Source of the DNA: JBHENC01 sp046262295 | Lineage (GTDB): Bacteria; Acidobacteriota; Blastocatellia; Pyrinomonadales; Pyrinomonadaceae | Assembly: GCA_046262295.1 (NCBI GenBank) | Contig: JBHENC010000003.1 | Span: 310,001-374,000, forward strand | DNA length: 64,000 nt | Direction: 5' to 3' | Shown: positions 8,505 through 17,489 of the stretch, in pieces | Layout: every line of letters starts with the position of its first letter | Numbering within the stretch: the stretch's first letter is position 1 | The notes under the pieces: generated by a model | The model's input: the letters and a program-made list of their open reading frames with translations, nothing else | Databases searched by the model: none | What the model was told of the DNA's origin: nothing | Made by a program: the position numbers and the translations under genes

Positions 8505-10697
8505 ATGAAAACCTTTTACGTTACAACGCCGATTTATTACGTCAACAGCCAGCCGCACTTGGGCAATCTGTACACGACGCTGGTCGCCGATTGCCTGAAG
8601 CGTTACAAAAAACAGCGTGGCTTCGAGACCTTTTTTTTGACGGGTACGGACGAGCACGGCGTCAACGTCGGACGCGTCGCCGCCCAACAGGGGCGAACGC
8701 CGCGCGAGCACGCCGATACGGTCGCCGCACAGTTTCAAGAATTCTTCGCCTCCTTCGGCCTCGATACGGGGCATGGCGGCTACGACATTTTTATGCGCAC
8801 GACCGCACCGTTTCATCTTGAAGGCGTCAGCCAATTGTGGCGGCGCGTGCGCGAGACGCCGACGCCGAAAGGCCGCGAGGCGATTTATAAGGGTTACTAC
8901 GAAGGCTGGTTTTGTCCCGCTTGCGCGGAGTTTAAGACCGAAGACGAATACATCAAGCCGGAGCGTGAGGATGATGCGCCGCTGTGTCTTGTCCATCGCA
9001 TCGCGCTCGACCGCGTCGCCGAAGAAAGTTATTTCTTTCGCCTTTCCGATTACGCCGAAACGCTTCTGGACTTTTACGAAGCGCACCCGGATGCCGTGCA
9101 ACCCGAATCGCGCCGCAATGAAGTTTTGAGTTTTGTGCGCGGCGGGCTGCAAGACCTTTCGATCAGCCGTCTGAAAACTTCGGTCGGTTGGGGCTTGCCT
9201 GTGCCGGATGATCCGGCGCATACGATCTACGTGTGGTTCGATGCCTTAACGAATTACATCACGGCCATCGGCTACGGCAACGAAGAACGCGAGCGCATCG
9301 CTGGCTACGAAAAATTCTGGCCTGCCGTGCATCTCGTCGGCAAAGATATTTTGCGCTTTCATGCCGTCTACTGGCCTGCCTTTCTGCTCGCGGCAAAGCT
9401 CGAGCCGCCGCGCACCGTCTACGCGCACGGGATGTGGCTTGACCGCGACGGGCGCAAGATGTCCAAGACGCTCGGCAACACTATTGAGCTTGACGTGATA
9501 CAACGCTATTTCTCAAACGATGCGGTGCGTTATTTCTGTTTGCGTGAAATGGTCTTCGGGCAGGACGGCAAGTTTAGCTACGAAGCTTTGATTGATCGTG
9601 CCAATTCCGATCTGGCGAGCGGCTTCGGCAATCTGGCGAGCCGCACGCTGACGATGATCTCGCGTTACTGTTCTGGCGTAATTCCTTCGGGAAGCATCGG
9701 TGAAGACAAATATTTAATTGCGAAGCGCGCGGGCGTTGACCCGGATGCGCTGGCGCTCGTCTCTACTCTCGAACACGCGCGCGACGAATTCCTGCAACTC
9801 TTCGACGCGTACGCTTTCAGCCGCGCGCTTGAAACGGCGTGGAGCATCGTCGCCAGAATTGACAAGATGATTTCGGACGCGAAGCCCTGGGAACTGGCGA
9901 AAGATGAAACGCAACGTCAAACGCTTCACGCGATTTTGTACAGAGCCGCCGAAGCTTTGCGCTGGCTTGCCGTGATGCTTTACCCGGTTGTGCCGGATGC
10001 CGCGCGCAGCGTCTACGCGCAGTCGGGTTTGACGGATGATTTAGCTGAAGTTGATCCCGCTCAATTGCAATGGGGCGGCTTGAAAGATGGCACTGCCATC
10101 ACGGAGATCAAACCGCTATTCCCCAGAATTGACAAGATAAAAACAATGGCTGAAATAGAAAAAACAAACGAACACACGGGCACGCACGCGACGGAAGCGG
10201 ACGCCGTCGCGGGCGCATCCATCACCAACGAAACCACGCCGACGCCGCCGATGCAGGGCGCAACCGAAGCGGATGCCGTCGCCGCCGTTGCGCAGAGCAA
10301 TCCTGCCGCGCAAAATAATCAGACACAGGGCAATTCGTCGCAGGCAGAGGACAATAATCTCGCAAGCTTTATTGGCATCGAAGATTTTGCGAAAGTTGAT
10401 TTGCGCGTCGGCGAAATTCTGACCGCCGAGCGCATCCCGAAATCCGATAAACTGCTGCGCTTCACGGTGGATATAGGCGAAGCCGAACCGCGCCAGATTC
10501 TCGCGGGCATCGCCGAATATTACGAACCGGAAAAGATGGTCGGGCGCAAAGTGGTGATCGTCGCCAATCTGAAGCCGCGCAAACTTCGCGGCTATGAATC
10601 GCAGGGCATGGTCGTCGCCGCTTCCGTCGGCGACGCGGGACGACCCGTCGTCGCCACCTTTACGGAAGACGTGCCGAACGGCGCGCGCCTTAAATAA
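8505..10697 (+). CDS. metG: Methionyl-tRNA synthetase with C-terminal tRNA-binding domain
   Basis: Charges both initiator and elongator tRNA-Met. The start is ATG 8505, giving the canonical MKTFYVTTPIYYVNSQPHLG; a frame open upstream adds 18 unlikely residues. The HIGH equivalent is PHLGNLYTT, zinc ligands are CPAC and CLVH around residue 140, and the KMSKS loop reads GRKMSKTLGN. The anticodon domain ends near residue 560. A low-complexity linker of about 65 residues rich in Ala, Thr, Asn and Gln follows and contains ATEADAVA twice. It leads to the EMAP/Trbp111-type domain (DFAKVDLRVGEI, GYESQGMVVAAS). Total length is 730 residues. No clear ribosome site precedes the ATG. tatD follows after nine bases, a common pairing. 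Confidence 0.94.
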   Translation: MKTFYVTTPIYYVNSQPHLGNLYTTLVADCLKRYKKQRGFETFFLTGTDEHGVNVGRVAAQQGRTPREHADTVAAQFQEFFASFGLDTGHGGYDIFMRTTAPFHLEGVSQLWRRVRETPTPKGREAIYKGYYEGWFCPACAEFKTEDEYIKPEREDDAPLCLVHRIALDRVAEESYFFRLSDYAETLLDFYEAHPDAVQPESRRNEVLSFVRGGLQDLSISRLKTSVGWGLPVPDDPAHTIYVWFDALTNYITAIGYGNEERERIAGYEKFWPAVHLVGKDILRFHAVYWPAFLLAAKLEPPRTVYAHGMWLDRDGRKMSKTLGNTIELDVIQRYFSNDAVRYFCLREMVFGQDGKFSYEALIDRANSDLASGFGNLASRTLTMISRYCSGVIPSGSIGEDKYLIAKRAGVDPDALALVSTLEHARDEFLQLFDAYAFSRALETAWSIVARIDKMISDAKPWELAKDETQRQTLHAILYRAAEALRWLAVMLYPVVPDAARSVYAQSGLTDDLAEVDPAQLQWGGLKDGTAITEIKPLFPRIDKIKTMAEIEKTNEHTGTHATEADAVAGASITNETTPTPPMQGATEADAVAAVAQSNPAAQNNQTQGNSSQAEDNNLASFIGIEDFAKVDLRVGEILTAERIPKSDKLLRFTVDIGEAEPRQILAGIAEYYEPEKMVGRKVVIVANLKPRKLRGYESQGMVVAASVGDAGRPVVATFTEDVPNGARLK

Positions 10698-10706
10698 ACG
10701 GAAACT

Positions 10707-11504
10707 ATGCAGCACTTTGTTGACTCGCACGCGCATATCGGCGGCGAAGAGTTTGACGCGGATCGCGCGGAAATCGTCGCGCGTGCGCGAGACGCGGGCG
10801 TGCGCGCGATTTTGAATGTGTGTTCGGGCGCGCCTGCGAGCGGCGCATTCGAACGGGCGATTGAAACGGCGGAAAAGTATGCGGACGTTTACGCCGCCAT
10901 CGGCGTTCATCCGCATGACGCGAGCCTCTTTAATGAAAGCGTTGCGGATCAAATTAGGGGATTGGTTAATCAAAGCTCGCGTGTCGTTGCGTTCGGCGAA
11001 ATCGGCCTCGATTATCATTACGATCACTCGCCGCGCGAAGTGCAGCGCGAAGCGTTCGCCAAGCAGTTGCGTCTGGCGCGTGAATTAAGTTTGCCGGTCG
11101 TGATTCATTCGCGTGCGGCTGATGCGGACACGCTGGAAATACTACGTGAAGAGTTGCCGGGAAGCGCGCGGAGCGGCGTGATGCACTGTTTCGGCGGCAG
11201 CGTACAGATGGCCGCTGAAGCTTTAGAGCTTGGCATGATGATCTCTTTCGCTGGCAATGTGACGTTCAAGAACGCGGAGAGTTTGCGCGAAGCGGCGCGC
11301 ATCGTTCCGCTTGAACGCTTGCTTATCGAAACGGATTGCCCGTTTCTCACGCCCGTGCCTTTTCGCGGGCGGCGCAACGAACCTGCGCGCGTCGTCGAAG
11401 TCGCGCGCCAATTAGCCTACCTCAAAGACCTGCCAATCGAAGAGATCGGGCGCATCACTTCAAACAACTTTGCGCACGTGTTTTCATTAAAGGGCGACGG
11501 TTGA
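10707..11504 (+). CDS. tatD: TatD-family metal-dependent deoxyribonuclease
   Basis: A 265-residue TIM-barrel hydrolase, usual length for TatD/YcfH. Metal and catalytic motifs in order are DSHAHIGG, FGEIGLDYHYD, PVVIHSRAA, MHCFGG and LIETDCPFLTPVP. The family has 3'-5' exonuclease or AP-endonuclease activity and takes part in DNA repair and quality control. It sits nine bases after metG, as in many bacteria, and is probably co-transcribed with it. It is the last gene before the AT-richer accessory segment. Confidence 0.92.
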   Translation: MQHFVDSHAHIGGEEFDADRAEIVARARDAGVRAILNVCSGAPASGAFERAIETAEKYADVYAAIGVHPHDASLFNESVADQIRGLVNQSSRVVAFGEIGLDYHYDHSPREVQREAFAKQLRLARELSLPVVIHSRAADADTLEILREELPGSARSGVMHCFGGSVQMAAEALELGMMISFAGNVTFKNAESLREAARIVPLERLLIETDCPFLTPVPFRGRRNEPARVVEVARQLAYLKDLPIEEIGRITSNNFAHVFSLKGDG

Positions 11505-11592
11505 GACCTTGCTTCCGATACTGCCTAATCACAAGAAATAGATTAGCCCGACAGTCTAAATGCTATCTTAATCACACCACTACCTGATCAAA

Positions 11593-11634
11593 GATAACCG
11601 CCCGTGAACCCACGACACATCACAGACGGTTATC
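11593..11634. terminator. Possible hairpin between convergent tatD and the cysteine-rich gene
   Basis: Inverted arms GATAACCG (11593-11600) and CGGTTATC (11627-11634) flank a 26-base loop. There is no strong T-run on either strand, so it is only a weak terminator candidate. Confidence 0.3.
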
Positions 11635-11661
11635 CCGCAAGTCCAGCTTTGTGGGGATGTG

Positions 11662-12126
11662 TCACGGTGGGTAACAGTAAACGGTAGTCGTGCAGGTACA
11701 CTGCGCGCCATTAGGTGCCACGCTATAAGTGGAACAATACCCTCCATTAGGACATACCGATACCCGTTGTTCGCATGTCTGACTGCAAGTGAAAGTTTGA
11801 TCTGCGCAGGACTGTGTTTGTAGCTCAGTGGGCTCAAATGGATCCTGCTGAGGTGGACAGACTATAGGGCATTCGTGGACACACTCATTAAACCAGTTGC
11901 CACCCCCCTCATTAATAATTTTCCGGTCATAGCATTCGGCAGCTTCGGACTCAGGATTTATTCTGCAGTAGAGGTCTGTGTTACGACAGTAGTCGTAACA
12001 CGCACTGCTAATGCCACATGCTGCTTGTGCGCCAGGTGGGTTGCTGACGAAAAATGCTAATCCGCCTAGAAGCATGGTAAGGACAAACAACCTCCGTAAA
12101 AGCTTCAGAAATGGTGATGTTGTCAT
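11662..12126 (-). CDS. Exported cysteine-rich protein (16 Cys), function unknown
   Basis: A 154-residue protein with a clear Sec signal (hydrophobic LFVLTMLLGGLAFFV, then AQA before the mature ACGISSAC). The 119-residue mature part holds 16 cysteines, an even number compatible with eight disulfides, and it is poor in hydrophobic residues. The C-terminal segment CPNGGYC...CTC...C has the spacing of half an EGF-like module. A good ribosome site (AGGAG, 12134-12138) lies seven bases before ATG 12126. The next gene upstream on the same strand is a membrane thioredoxin, which could handle its disulfides. The region is AT-richer than its surroundings. I do not recognise the family. A toxin, adhesin or structural role are all possible. 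Confidence 0.75.
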   Translation of the reverse strand: MTTSPFLKLLRRLFVLTMLLGGLAFFVSNPPGAQAACGISSACYDYCRNTDLYCRINPESEAAECYDRKIINEGGGNWFNECVHECPIVCPPQQDPFEPTELQTQSCADQTFTCSQTCEQRVSVCPNGGYCSTYSVAPNGAQCTCTTTVYCYPP

Positions 12127-12368
12127 ATTTCTTCTCCTACTGTTCTTAGGATGACCGTTCTTGAATCAGTCCGGCCCTGAATTAACAAGAAGGCTATCGT
12201 ACTCAAATGTCAGGTGTGAAAAGACATACAGCGAGCACTACCTTCTTGTATGAGGCAACATATAGAAACGCTAAGAAGGCTGGCTTGCCTGCCGCACTTC
12301 TCACAATAGCTGGGCAAATGAATTTTACGATGAGACTCAGAAAGTTCCGCTACATGCTGCGCAGCCAC

Positions 12369-12893
12369 CTAATTGCTTGCTAGCGTGCTTCTTTGAAGTC
12401 GGCTTGCTACTTCTGATTCTTTACTGGCGGGCAACTTTCCGATCCATGAATCTATTACAGCACCTTTGTCGTCAACCAGAATCAGCGTTGGTGTCCCTCT
12501 CACCCCGACGGAGCTAAGGGAAGCCTGCTTGACTTCCTCAATCGGTATACTGAGATCGTTCAAGTATTGCCTGCTTTCGCTAGGTTGCTGCGGCAGCACA
12601 GCTACTAAGCGAACATCGTTGCGTCCGGCGGTTTCCTTTGCCATTCGCTGATAAAATTGCGCGCTCTCAGCGCAGAAGTGGCAGCCCTTTTGAAGCACCA
12701 CAAGCATCGTCTGCTTACTTTTTGACCAATCTGTCTCCGGTAGAGAGATTTTAGTTCCGACAGCGATCTGCGGCGACAGCTGATCGGAATGGCCAAAAAA
12801 GTAGTTTTTGACCAAAATAGTGCCGATCAAGAGAGCTATAGCGATGATGGCAATGTTGGCCAGTAGCTCGATTCGTTTGTACAAAGTAACCAT
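12369..12893 (-). CDS. Membrane-anchored periplasmic thioredoxin-like protein (TlpA/redoxin type)
   Basis: A 174-residue protein with one N-terminal transmembrane helix (IAIIAIALLIGTILV) that leaves the thioredoxin fold outside the membrane. The redox motif is GCHFC (Cys-His-Phe-Cys) near residue 75, and the cis-Pro loop is VRGTPTLILVDD. The start is ATG 12893 because GAGGAGC lies eight bases upstream; an in-frame ATG at 12926 lacks such a site. The family reduces or oxidises exported disulfides or passes electrons in cytochrome maturation. Its neighbour is the 16-cysteine exported protein, so disulfide handling of that product is a natural guess. No partner quinone or DsbD-like electron source is nearby. 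Confidence 0.8.
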   Translation of the reverse strand: MVTLYKRIELLANIAIIAIALLIGTILVKNYFFGHSDQLSPQIAVGTKISLPETDWSKSKQTMLVVLQKGCHFCAESAQFYQRMAKETAGRNDVRLVAVLPQQPSESRQYLNDLSIPIEEVKQASLSSVGVRGTPTLILVDDKGAVIDSWIGKLPASKESEVASRLQRSTLASN

Positions 12894-13223
12894 TGTAATT
12901 GCTCCTCTGTCGTGGATGAATTTCATTCGTCGCCTTGAGCAAAAACTATAAAATGCTGACTAATCCCGGCGAGGCCGGGATCTATATCGCCTTAACGCGC
13001 TTGTTTCTTAGCAGTCTTAAGTCTTTATAACTTTTCAAATTGCTTCTTGGCCTCACCCCAAATTGGTTGTTTCAATAAATATCAGTTGCTACAATGCCGC
13101 GAGCGGAGCTTTCCGAGCGATCGCATTGCAGGTTTTGTTGCAATGCGGCGGACGGTACCGAAATAGAGATGCTTAAGTCTTTAAGGAACGCCTAAATCTC
13201 TCCTAAAAATTCCTAATTCAGTC
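12894..13223. other. Divergent intergenic region between thioredoxin and regulator genes
   Basis: This 330-base AT-rich stretch holds no convincing gene. It contains a small perfect hairpin (TCCCGGC 12964-12970 with GCCGGGA 12974-12980), the promoter candidate at 13067-13095, and near the regulator start two similar AT-rich blocks (TCCTAAAAAT, TCCTAATTC). It probably carries the control sites of both divergent genes. Confidence 0.5.
13067..13095 (+). promoter_or_regulatory. Putative promoter of the winged-helix/TPR gene
   Basis: TTGTTT (13067-13072), a 17-base spacer and TACAAT (13090-13095), with TGC before the -10 as an extended element. It would give a leader of about 120 bases. Confidence 0.4.
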
Positions 13224-14951
13224 ATGGCTAATTCTCACCCACGATTTTACAACTTCGGCTCCTTCCGCCTGATGACTGCCGAGCGCAAGTTGTTTCATCG
13301 CGGCGAGTATGTGCCATTGACCGCTAAGGTCTTTGACCTGCTTTTATTTCTGGTAGGGAATAGCCATCGCGTCCTGACGAAGGATGAACTGATGAAAACG
13401 ATTTGGCCGGACGCGGTGGTGGAAGAAAACAATCTTTCGGTCAACATCTCCGCCCTCCGCAAGGCCCTGCATCACAGTGATGATAACTCAGAGTACATAG
13501 AGACGCTGCCAAAGCAAGGCTACCGTTTTATCGCGCAGGTGAAGGAGGCGCAGCCGCAAAGAAAGGGCGGCAACTCCCTCGCCGTCCTCCCCCTCATCAA
13601 TGCCAGCGCCGATCCGGGCGCGGAATATCTTTCAGACGGAATAACGGAAAGCATCATTAACAGCCTCGCGCAATTGCCGCAACTGCGGGTCATGGCATAT
13701 AGCGTGATGTTACGTTACGAGCATCTGGGACTTGATTCGCAGCAGGTCGGAAGAGAATTGGGCGTTCGGTATGCGCTCGCGGGAAAAATTTTAATGCTCG
13801 GCAATAAGCTAATCATCAGAACGGAATTGGTGGATGTCGGTAGCGGCAGGCAGATATGGGGCGAGCAATATACGCACTCGACTGCGCACCTTCTCGCCGC
13901 GCAACAGGAAATTTCCGAAGCCGTGTCGGAGCAGTTGCAACTTAAGTTGACGGGCAAACAGAAGAGATCACTGGCGAAACGACAGACAGAGAATAAAGAA
14001 GCTTATCACGCCTATCTTAAAGGACGCTATTTTCAGGGCAAGCGAACCATTGAAGGCATCAACACCGGCCTTGAGTTCTTTCATCTGGCTATTGAAATTG
14101 ACGCAAAGTATGCGCTTGCCTATGTTGGCATCGCAGACTGCTACAACTTGCTGATGAGCTATGGCACGCTTTCTCCAACGGACTCTTTCCCGAAGGTAAA
14201 GGAAGTGATAAGGAAGGCGCTGAAGATAAACTCTAATCTGGCTGAAGCCCATGCCTCACTCGGACTCGCCAGATCGTATGAGCGAGATTGGGAGGGTGCC
14301 GAAAAGGAATTTAAGCGCGCGATCAAAATAAACGAAGATTATCCATCAACTCATCAGTGGTATGCCTCATACCTTAAAATCATGGGAAGATTCGATGAAG
14401 CCTTCAGGGAGATCAGGTATGCTCTGCGGCTTGATCCTCTTTCGCTTACCATAAATCAGTCACTGGCGGCGATGCATTACTGTGCGCGCCAGTACGATCA
14501 TGCCATCGCGCAAGCCAATGAAACATTAAAGCTGGATGCAAACTTTGTTCCTGCATTGACAATATTGGGAATAGCTCATGCACAGAAAGGCACATACGGT
14601 GAAGCCATTATCGCGCTAAAGAAACAAGCTGCTCTTGCACCCACCCCAGAGGCGTTGGCGTTGCTTGGACACACGTATGCGATAGCGGGTAAAAAAAAGG
14701 AAGCCCAGAGAGTACTCAAAGAACTGCACGAACTTTCACAGCGAAGGTATGTCGAATCAGCTTACATGGCGGTCATATATGCTGGTCTGAATGAAAGAGA
14801 CGCCGCGTTCGAGTGGCTGGAAAAAGCTTATGAAGAGCGGAATGAATTCCTGTTGTTGCTTGCGGTGCATCCGGTTCTAGACAACCTTCGTGCGGATTCG
14901 AGATTCAGAGACCTGCTGCATCGCCTGGGATTAAGTCATGATCCGCGATAA
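13224..14951 (+). CDS. Winged-helix regulator with TolB-like domain and TPR repeats
   Basis: A 575-residue protein in three parts. Residues 1-105 are an OmpR/CadC-type winged helix (FGSFRLMTAERKLFHRGEYV, then VVEENNLSVNISALRKAL and the wing PKQGYRFIAQV). Residues 115-250 resemble the TolB N-terminal/FlgO-like fold (LAVLPLINASADPGAEYLSDG, then LGVRYALAGKI). Residues 270-570 are tetratricopeptide repeats of about 34 residues (for example FKRAIKINEDYPSTHQWYAS). No transmembrane helix is evident, unlike classical CadC. Multicopy proteins of this design are typical of Acidobacteriota; their ligands are mostly unknown. It is divergent from the thioredoxin/cysteine-rich pair, which it may control. 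No ribosome site is visible before ATG 13224. Confidence 0.85.
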   Translation: MANSHPRFYNFGSFRLMTAERKLFHRGEYVPLTAKVFDLLLFLVGNSHRVLTKDELMKTIWPDAVVEENNLSVNISALRKALHHSDDNSEYIETLPKQGYRFIAQVKEAQPQRKGGNSLAVLPLINASADPGAEYLSDGITESIINSLAQLPQLRVMAYSVMLRYEHLGLDSQQVGRELGVRYALAGKILMLGNKLIIRTELVDVGSGRQIWGEQYTHSTAHLLAAQQEISEAVSEQLQLKLTGKQKRSLAKRQTENKEAYHAYLKGRYFQGKRTIEGINTGLEFFHLAIEIDAKYALAYVGIADCYNLLMSYGTLSPTDSFPKVKEVIRKALKINSNLAEAHASLGLARSYERDWEGAEKEFKRAIKINEDYPSTHQWYASYLKIMGRFDEAFREIRYALRLDPLSLTINQSLAAMHYCARQYDHAIAQANETLKLDANFVPALTILGIAHAQKGTYGEAIIALKKQAALAPTPEALALLGHTYAIAGKKKEAQRVLKELHELSQRRYVESAYMAVIYAGLNERDAAFEWLEKAYEERNEFLLLLAVHPVLDNLRADSRFRDLLHRLGLSHDPR

Positions 14952-15220
14952 ACGCAGACGCCGCCGTAACGGGATAATGTTCTTCCACACCAGTTATTTC
15001 AAGGCTCCTGCGCAGAGGATGGTGAAATTATAAAGCGACGAAGATTTCGCGCTCCCGGTGTTTCGCCAACGGAACGCTTTTGCCGCGCCTGCGTTTGATG
15101 GTATGCTCGCGCGTTGTTTAGGTTCGTTTGGTATTTATCTTGAAAGCCGGATATTGCCGGTAGCCGCCGGGAGAATTTGCCGGAACAGTTCGATGCCTGT
15201 TTTTACGTTCATAAAAGTCT

Positions 15221-15718
15221 ATGGCACAACAAAACTCATTCGATATTGTTTCTCAGGTTGATCGCGCAGAGATTACCAATGCCATCAATCAAACGACTAA
15301 AGAGATCGGGCAGCGATTTGATTTCAAAGGCAGCGTTGCGGCGGTCGCGCTCGAAGAGAAGGAACTCTTGCTGACCGCCGAAGACGAAACACGCCTACGC
15401 AACATGAATGACATACTGCAACAAAAGCTCGTGCGCCGCAGCGTGCCTTTGAAGGCTTTGACCTATGGCACAATCGAGGCGGCGGCGGGCGGCGCGGTGC
15501 GCCAGCGTGTCGAATTGCAGCAGGGCATTCCGCAGGACAAGGCCAAAGAGATCGTGCGTTTTATCAAAGACTCGAAGGTGAAGGTGCAGGCGGCGATTCA
15601 AGGCGACGTGGTGCGCGTCACGGGCAAAGACCGCGACATTTTGCAGGAAGTTATCGGCAAACTCAAAGCGAAAGATTTCGGCATTGATATGCAATTCACC
15701 AATTACCGCTCGAATTAA
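15221..15718 (+). CDS. yajQ: YajQ-family nucleotide-binding protein
   Basis: A 165-residue cytosolic protein with the family N-terminus (NSFDIVSQVDRAEITNAINQ) and the two ferredoxin-like halves. The first half carries QRFDFKGS. The second ends KAKDFGIDMQFTNYR, the conserved C-terminus. YajQ proteins bind nucleotides, and in Xanthomonas a homologue binds cyclic di-GMP and modulates a transcription factor. Neither partner is visible here. Length is typical. The gene follows a 269-base segment without genes and precedes a small palindromic repeat. Confidence 0.92.
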   Translation: MAQQNSFDIVSQVDRAEITNAINQTTKEIGQRFDFKGSVAAVALEEKELLLTAEDETRLRNMNDILQQKLVRRSVPLKALTYGTIEAAAGGAVRQRVELQQGIPQDKAKEIVRFIKDSKVKVQAAIQGDVVRVTGKDRDILQEVIGKLKAKDFGIDMQFTNYRSN

Positions 15719-15728
15719 AGGAGAAGTC

Positions 15729-15777
15729 GGATGTCGTATGTTAGAGGCCATTCGTGGCTTCTGATATCTAACATCCG
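15729..15777. repeat. Imperfect palindromic intergenic repeat
   Basis: Outer arms CGGATGT (15729-15735) and ACATCCG (15771-15777), then TGTTAGA (15739-15745) and TCTAACA (15767-15773), enclose a core hairpin AGAGGCCA-TTCG-TGGCTTCT with one G-T mismatch. The core resembles the centre of the repeat at 44448-44528. It could also attenuate transcription between yajQ and the prenyl synthase. Confidence 0.55.
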
Positions 15778-15797
15778 GCATCTAGCAACTGATACGT

Positions 15798-16817
15798 ATG
15801 CCAACGTCCGGCAATCTTGCCGCCATTAACGAGCCACAAACTTCGGCGCAGCAAATTCTTAGTCTCGTTGCCAGCGAACTGGTGCTGGTCGAAGCGGAGT
15901 TTGCGCGGCAGGCGCGTTCCAATATCGGCGTCATCGCCAGCATCAATGATTACCTGCGCGCCTCCGGCGGCAAGCGCGTGCGCCCGGCACTCACACTGCT
16001 TGCGACATATGCGGCGGGCGGCGACGCACGCCAACACAACGCCATACGCATGGCCGCCGTGATGGAACTACTGCACACGGCGACGCTCGTTCACGACGAT
16101 ATTATAGACAACGCAGAGACTCGCCGCAGCCGCGCGTCCGTCAACTCGCGCTTCGGTAATCAGACGGCTGTGTTGATGGGCGATTGGCTTTATATGTCGG
16201 CCTTTGAGACGAGTCTCGCCGAACGCTCCTTGCCCATTCTGGATATTCTCACCAGCGTCACGCGCAAGATGACCGAAGGCGAACTTCTGCAACTCACTTT
16301 GCTCGGTCGTCTGGATATTACGGAGAATCAATATTTCGATATACTCCGCCGTAAAACCGCGTATCTCTTCAGCGCGTGCTGCGAAATAGGCGCGATTCTC
16401 GGCAAGGCCGATGAAGAAACGCAACGCGCGATGCGTGATTACGGATTGTATCTCGGCACGGCTTTTCAACTGATTGACGATTTATTAGACGTAACCGCAA
16501 GCGGCGAAGAGTTAGGCAAAGCGGCGGGCGTTGATATGCTCGAAGGCAAGCTGACGCTTCCGCTTATCTTCATGCTGCAAAAAGATTCGTCTATGCGTGC
16601 GGCTGTCCAAACGGTGATGAGCGACGGCGAGTACGGCGCGATAACGCGCTCGCGGCTGCTCGACGCCGTCGAACGAAGCGGCGCGCTGCAACGCGCACGC
16701 GATTGTGCGGAAGAGTATGTCGAAAGCGCGCGCGTTGCCTTAAGCGTGCTGCCGCGTTCTGTTTATTCCGATGCGCTCAAACAACTGGCAACGTATGTCA
16801 TCGAACGCGACCGTTAA
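15798..16817 (+). CDS. Trans-polyprenyl diphosphate synthase
   Basis: A 339-residue all-helical prenyltransferase that chains isopentenyl diphosphate onto an allylic primer to make the side chain of a respiratory quinone or a similar C35-C45 product. The first Asp-rich motif is LVHDDIIDNAETRR (near residue 97) and the second is FQLIDDLLDVTASG (near residue 228). GGKRVRPALTLL is the upstream Lys/Arg substrate-binding block. Small residues precede the first Asp-rich motif (ATLVHDD), which suggests a long-chain product, but exact length cannot be read. It belongs to the IspB/HepT/SdsA group. A HARE-HTH gene follows after six bases. Confidence 0.9.
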   Translation: MPTSGNLAAINEPQTSAQQILSLVASELVLVEAEFARQARSNIGVIASINDYLRASGGKRVRPALTLLATYAAGGDARQHNAIRMAAVMELLHTATLVHDDIIDNAETRRSRASVNSRFGNQTAVLMGDWLYMSAFETSLAERSLPILDILTSVTRKMTEGELLQLTLLGRLDITENQYFDILRRKTAYLFSACCEIGAILGKADEETQRAMRDYGLYLGTAFQLIDDLLDVTASGEELGKAAGVDMLEGKLTLPLIFMLQKDSSMRAAVQTVMSDGEYGAITRSRLLDAVERSGALQRARDCAEEYVESARVALSVLPRSVYSDALKQLATYVIERDR

Positions 16818-16823
16818 AAACTT

Positions 16824-17429
16824 ATGCCAAACGAAAATCTAATCTCGACGCTCGAGCAGAGTTTGCGCCAGACACGCGGCACGCGGGCGCGTCTTGCCGC
16901 GCGCCTCGCGGAATTAGAGGCCGAAGCCGAAACCCTGCGCGGCGAACTCGCGGAGATGGATGCGCTGGTGAATCAAACCGAATCCTCCATCGTGCGTTTG
17001 ATGTCGTCCTTTTTGAGCGGCAGCAGTGTGTCCGCGCCGAATGCCGCCGGTGCGCCGACGGATGCGGAGATCGAAGCGGCGATGCGAAGCGATGCCGCAA
17101 GGAGTAGCGCAGCAACGGCGCGCGGCCGTAGCTCGATCAATCAACCGCGAGTCGCTTCCATTCCGCCCGCCCGCCCGGACATTGAAGCGATGGATAATCG
17201 TTTCCTTGATCGCACGATTCCGCAGGCCACGACGCTTCTGCTCAGGGAAGCGAACGAGCCTCTGCACGTCAACGAGATTTATAATCGCTTGCTCGAAGGC
17301 GGCTTCAATTTCACAGGGCATAATCCCACCATCAGCATCGCCGTCTCGCTTAATCGTAACGGAAGATTTCGTAAAGTCGCACCGGGCACTTTCGATCTTG
17401 TGATGCGCGATGCTTCACAGGCTTCTTAA
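16824..17429 (+). CDS. Coiled-coil protein with C-terminal HARE-HTH winged helix
   Basis: A 201-residue protein. Residues 1-55 are a charged heptad-like coiled coil (RLAARLAELEAEAETLRGEL). A low-complexity Ala/Ser-rich linker follows to about residue 130. The C-terminal 65 residues read LLREANEPLHVNEIYNRLLE, then HNPTISIAVSLNRNGRF and APGTFDLV, the pattern of the HARE-HTH fold found in the RNA polymerase delta subunit and in eukaryotic HB1/ASXL proteins. It may bind DNA or RNA polymerase. It starts six bases after the prenyl synthase, so the two are probably co-transcribed, although no functional link is known. Confidence 0.7.
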   Translation: MPNENLISTLEQSLRQTRGTRARLAARLAELEAEAETLRGELAEMDALVNQTESSIVRLMSSFLSGSSVSAPNAAGAPTDAEIEAAMRSDAARSSAATARGRSSINQPRVASIPPARPDIEAMDNRFLDRTIPQATTLLLREANEPLHVNEIYNRLLEGGFNFTGHNPTISIAVSLNRNGRFRKVAPGTFDLVMRDASQAS

Positions 17430-17489
17430 CTCCATCGAAATATTTTTACCGTCGCACGCACCCGGCGTTTGTGACCGCTGCAAATCGCT

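Noticed and set aside
10116..11027. Long minus-strand frame (about 300 codons) opposite metG and tatD
   Set aside because: It is antisense to two well-supported genes, is Arg/Ala-rich as expected from a shadow frame, and matches no family.
14952..15220. Possible gene in the 269-base gap before yajQ
   Set aside because: The one frame of about 65 codons has no ribosome site or domain pattern; I see nothing else there.
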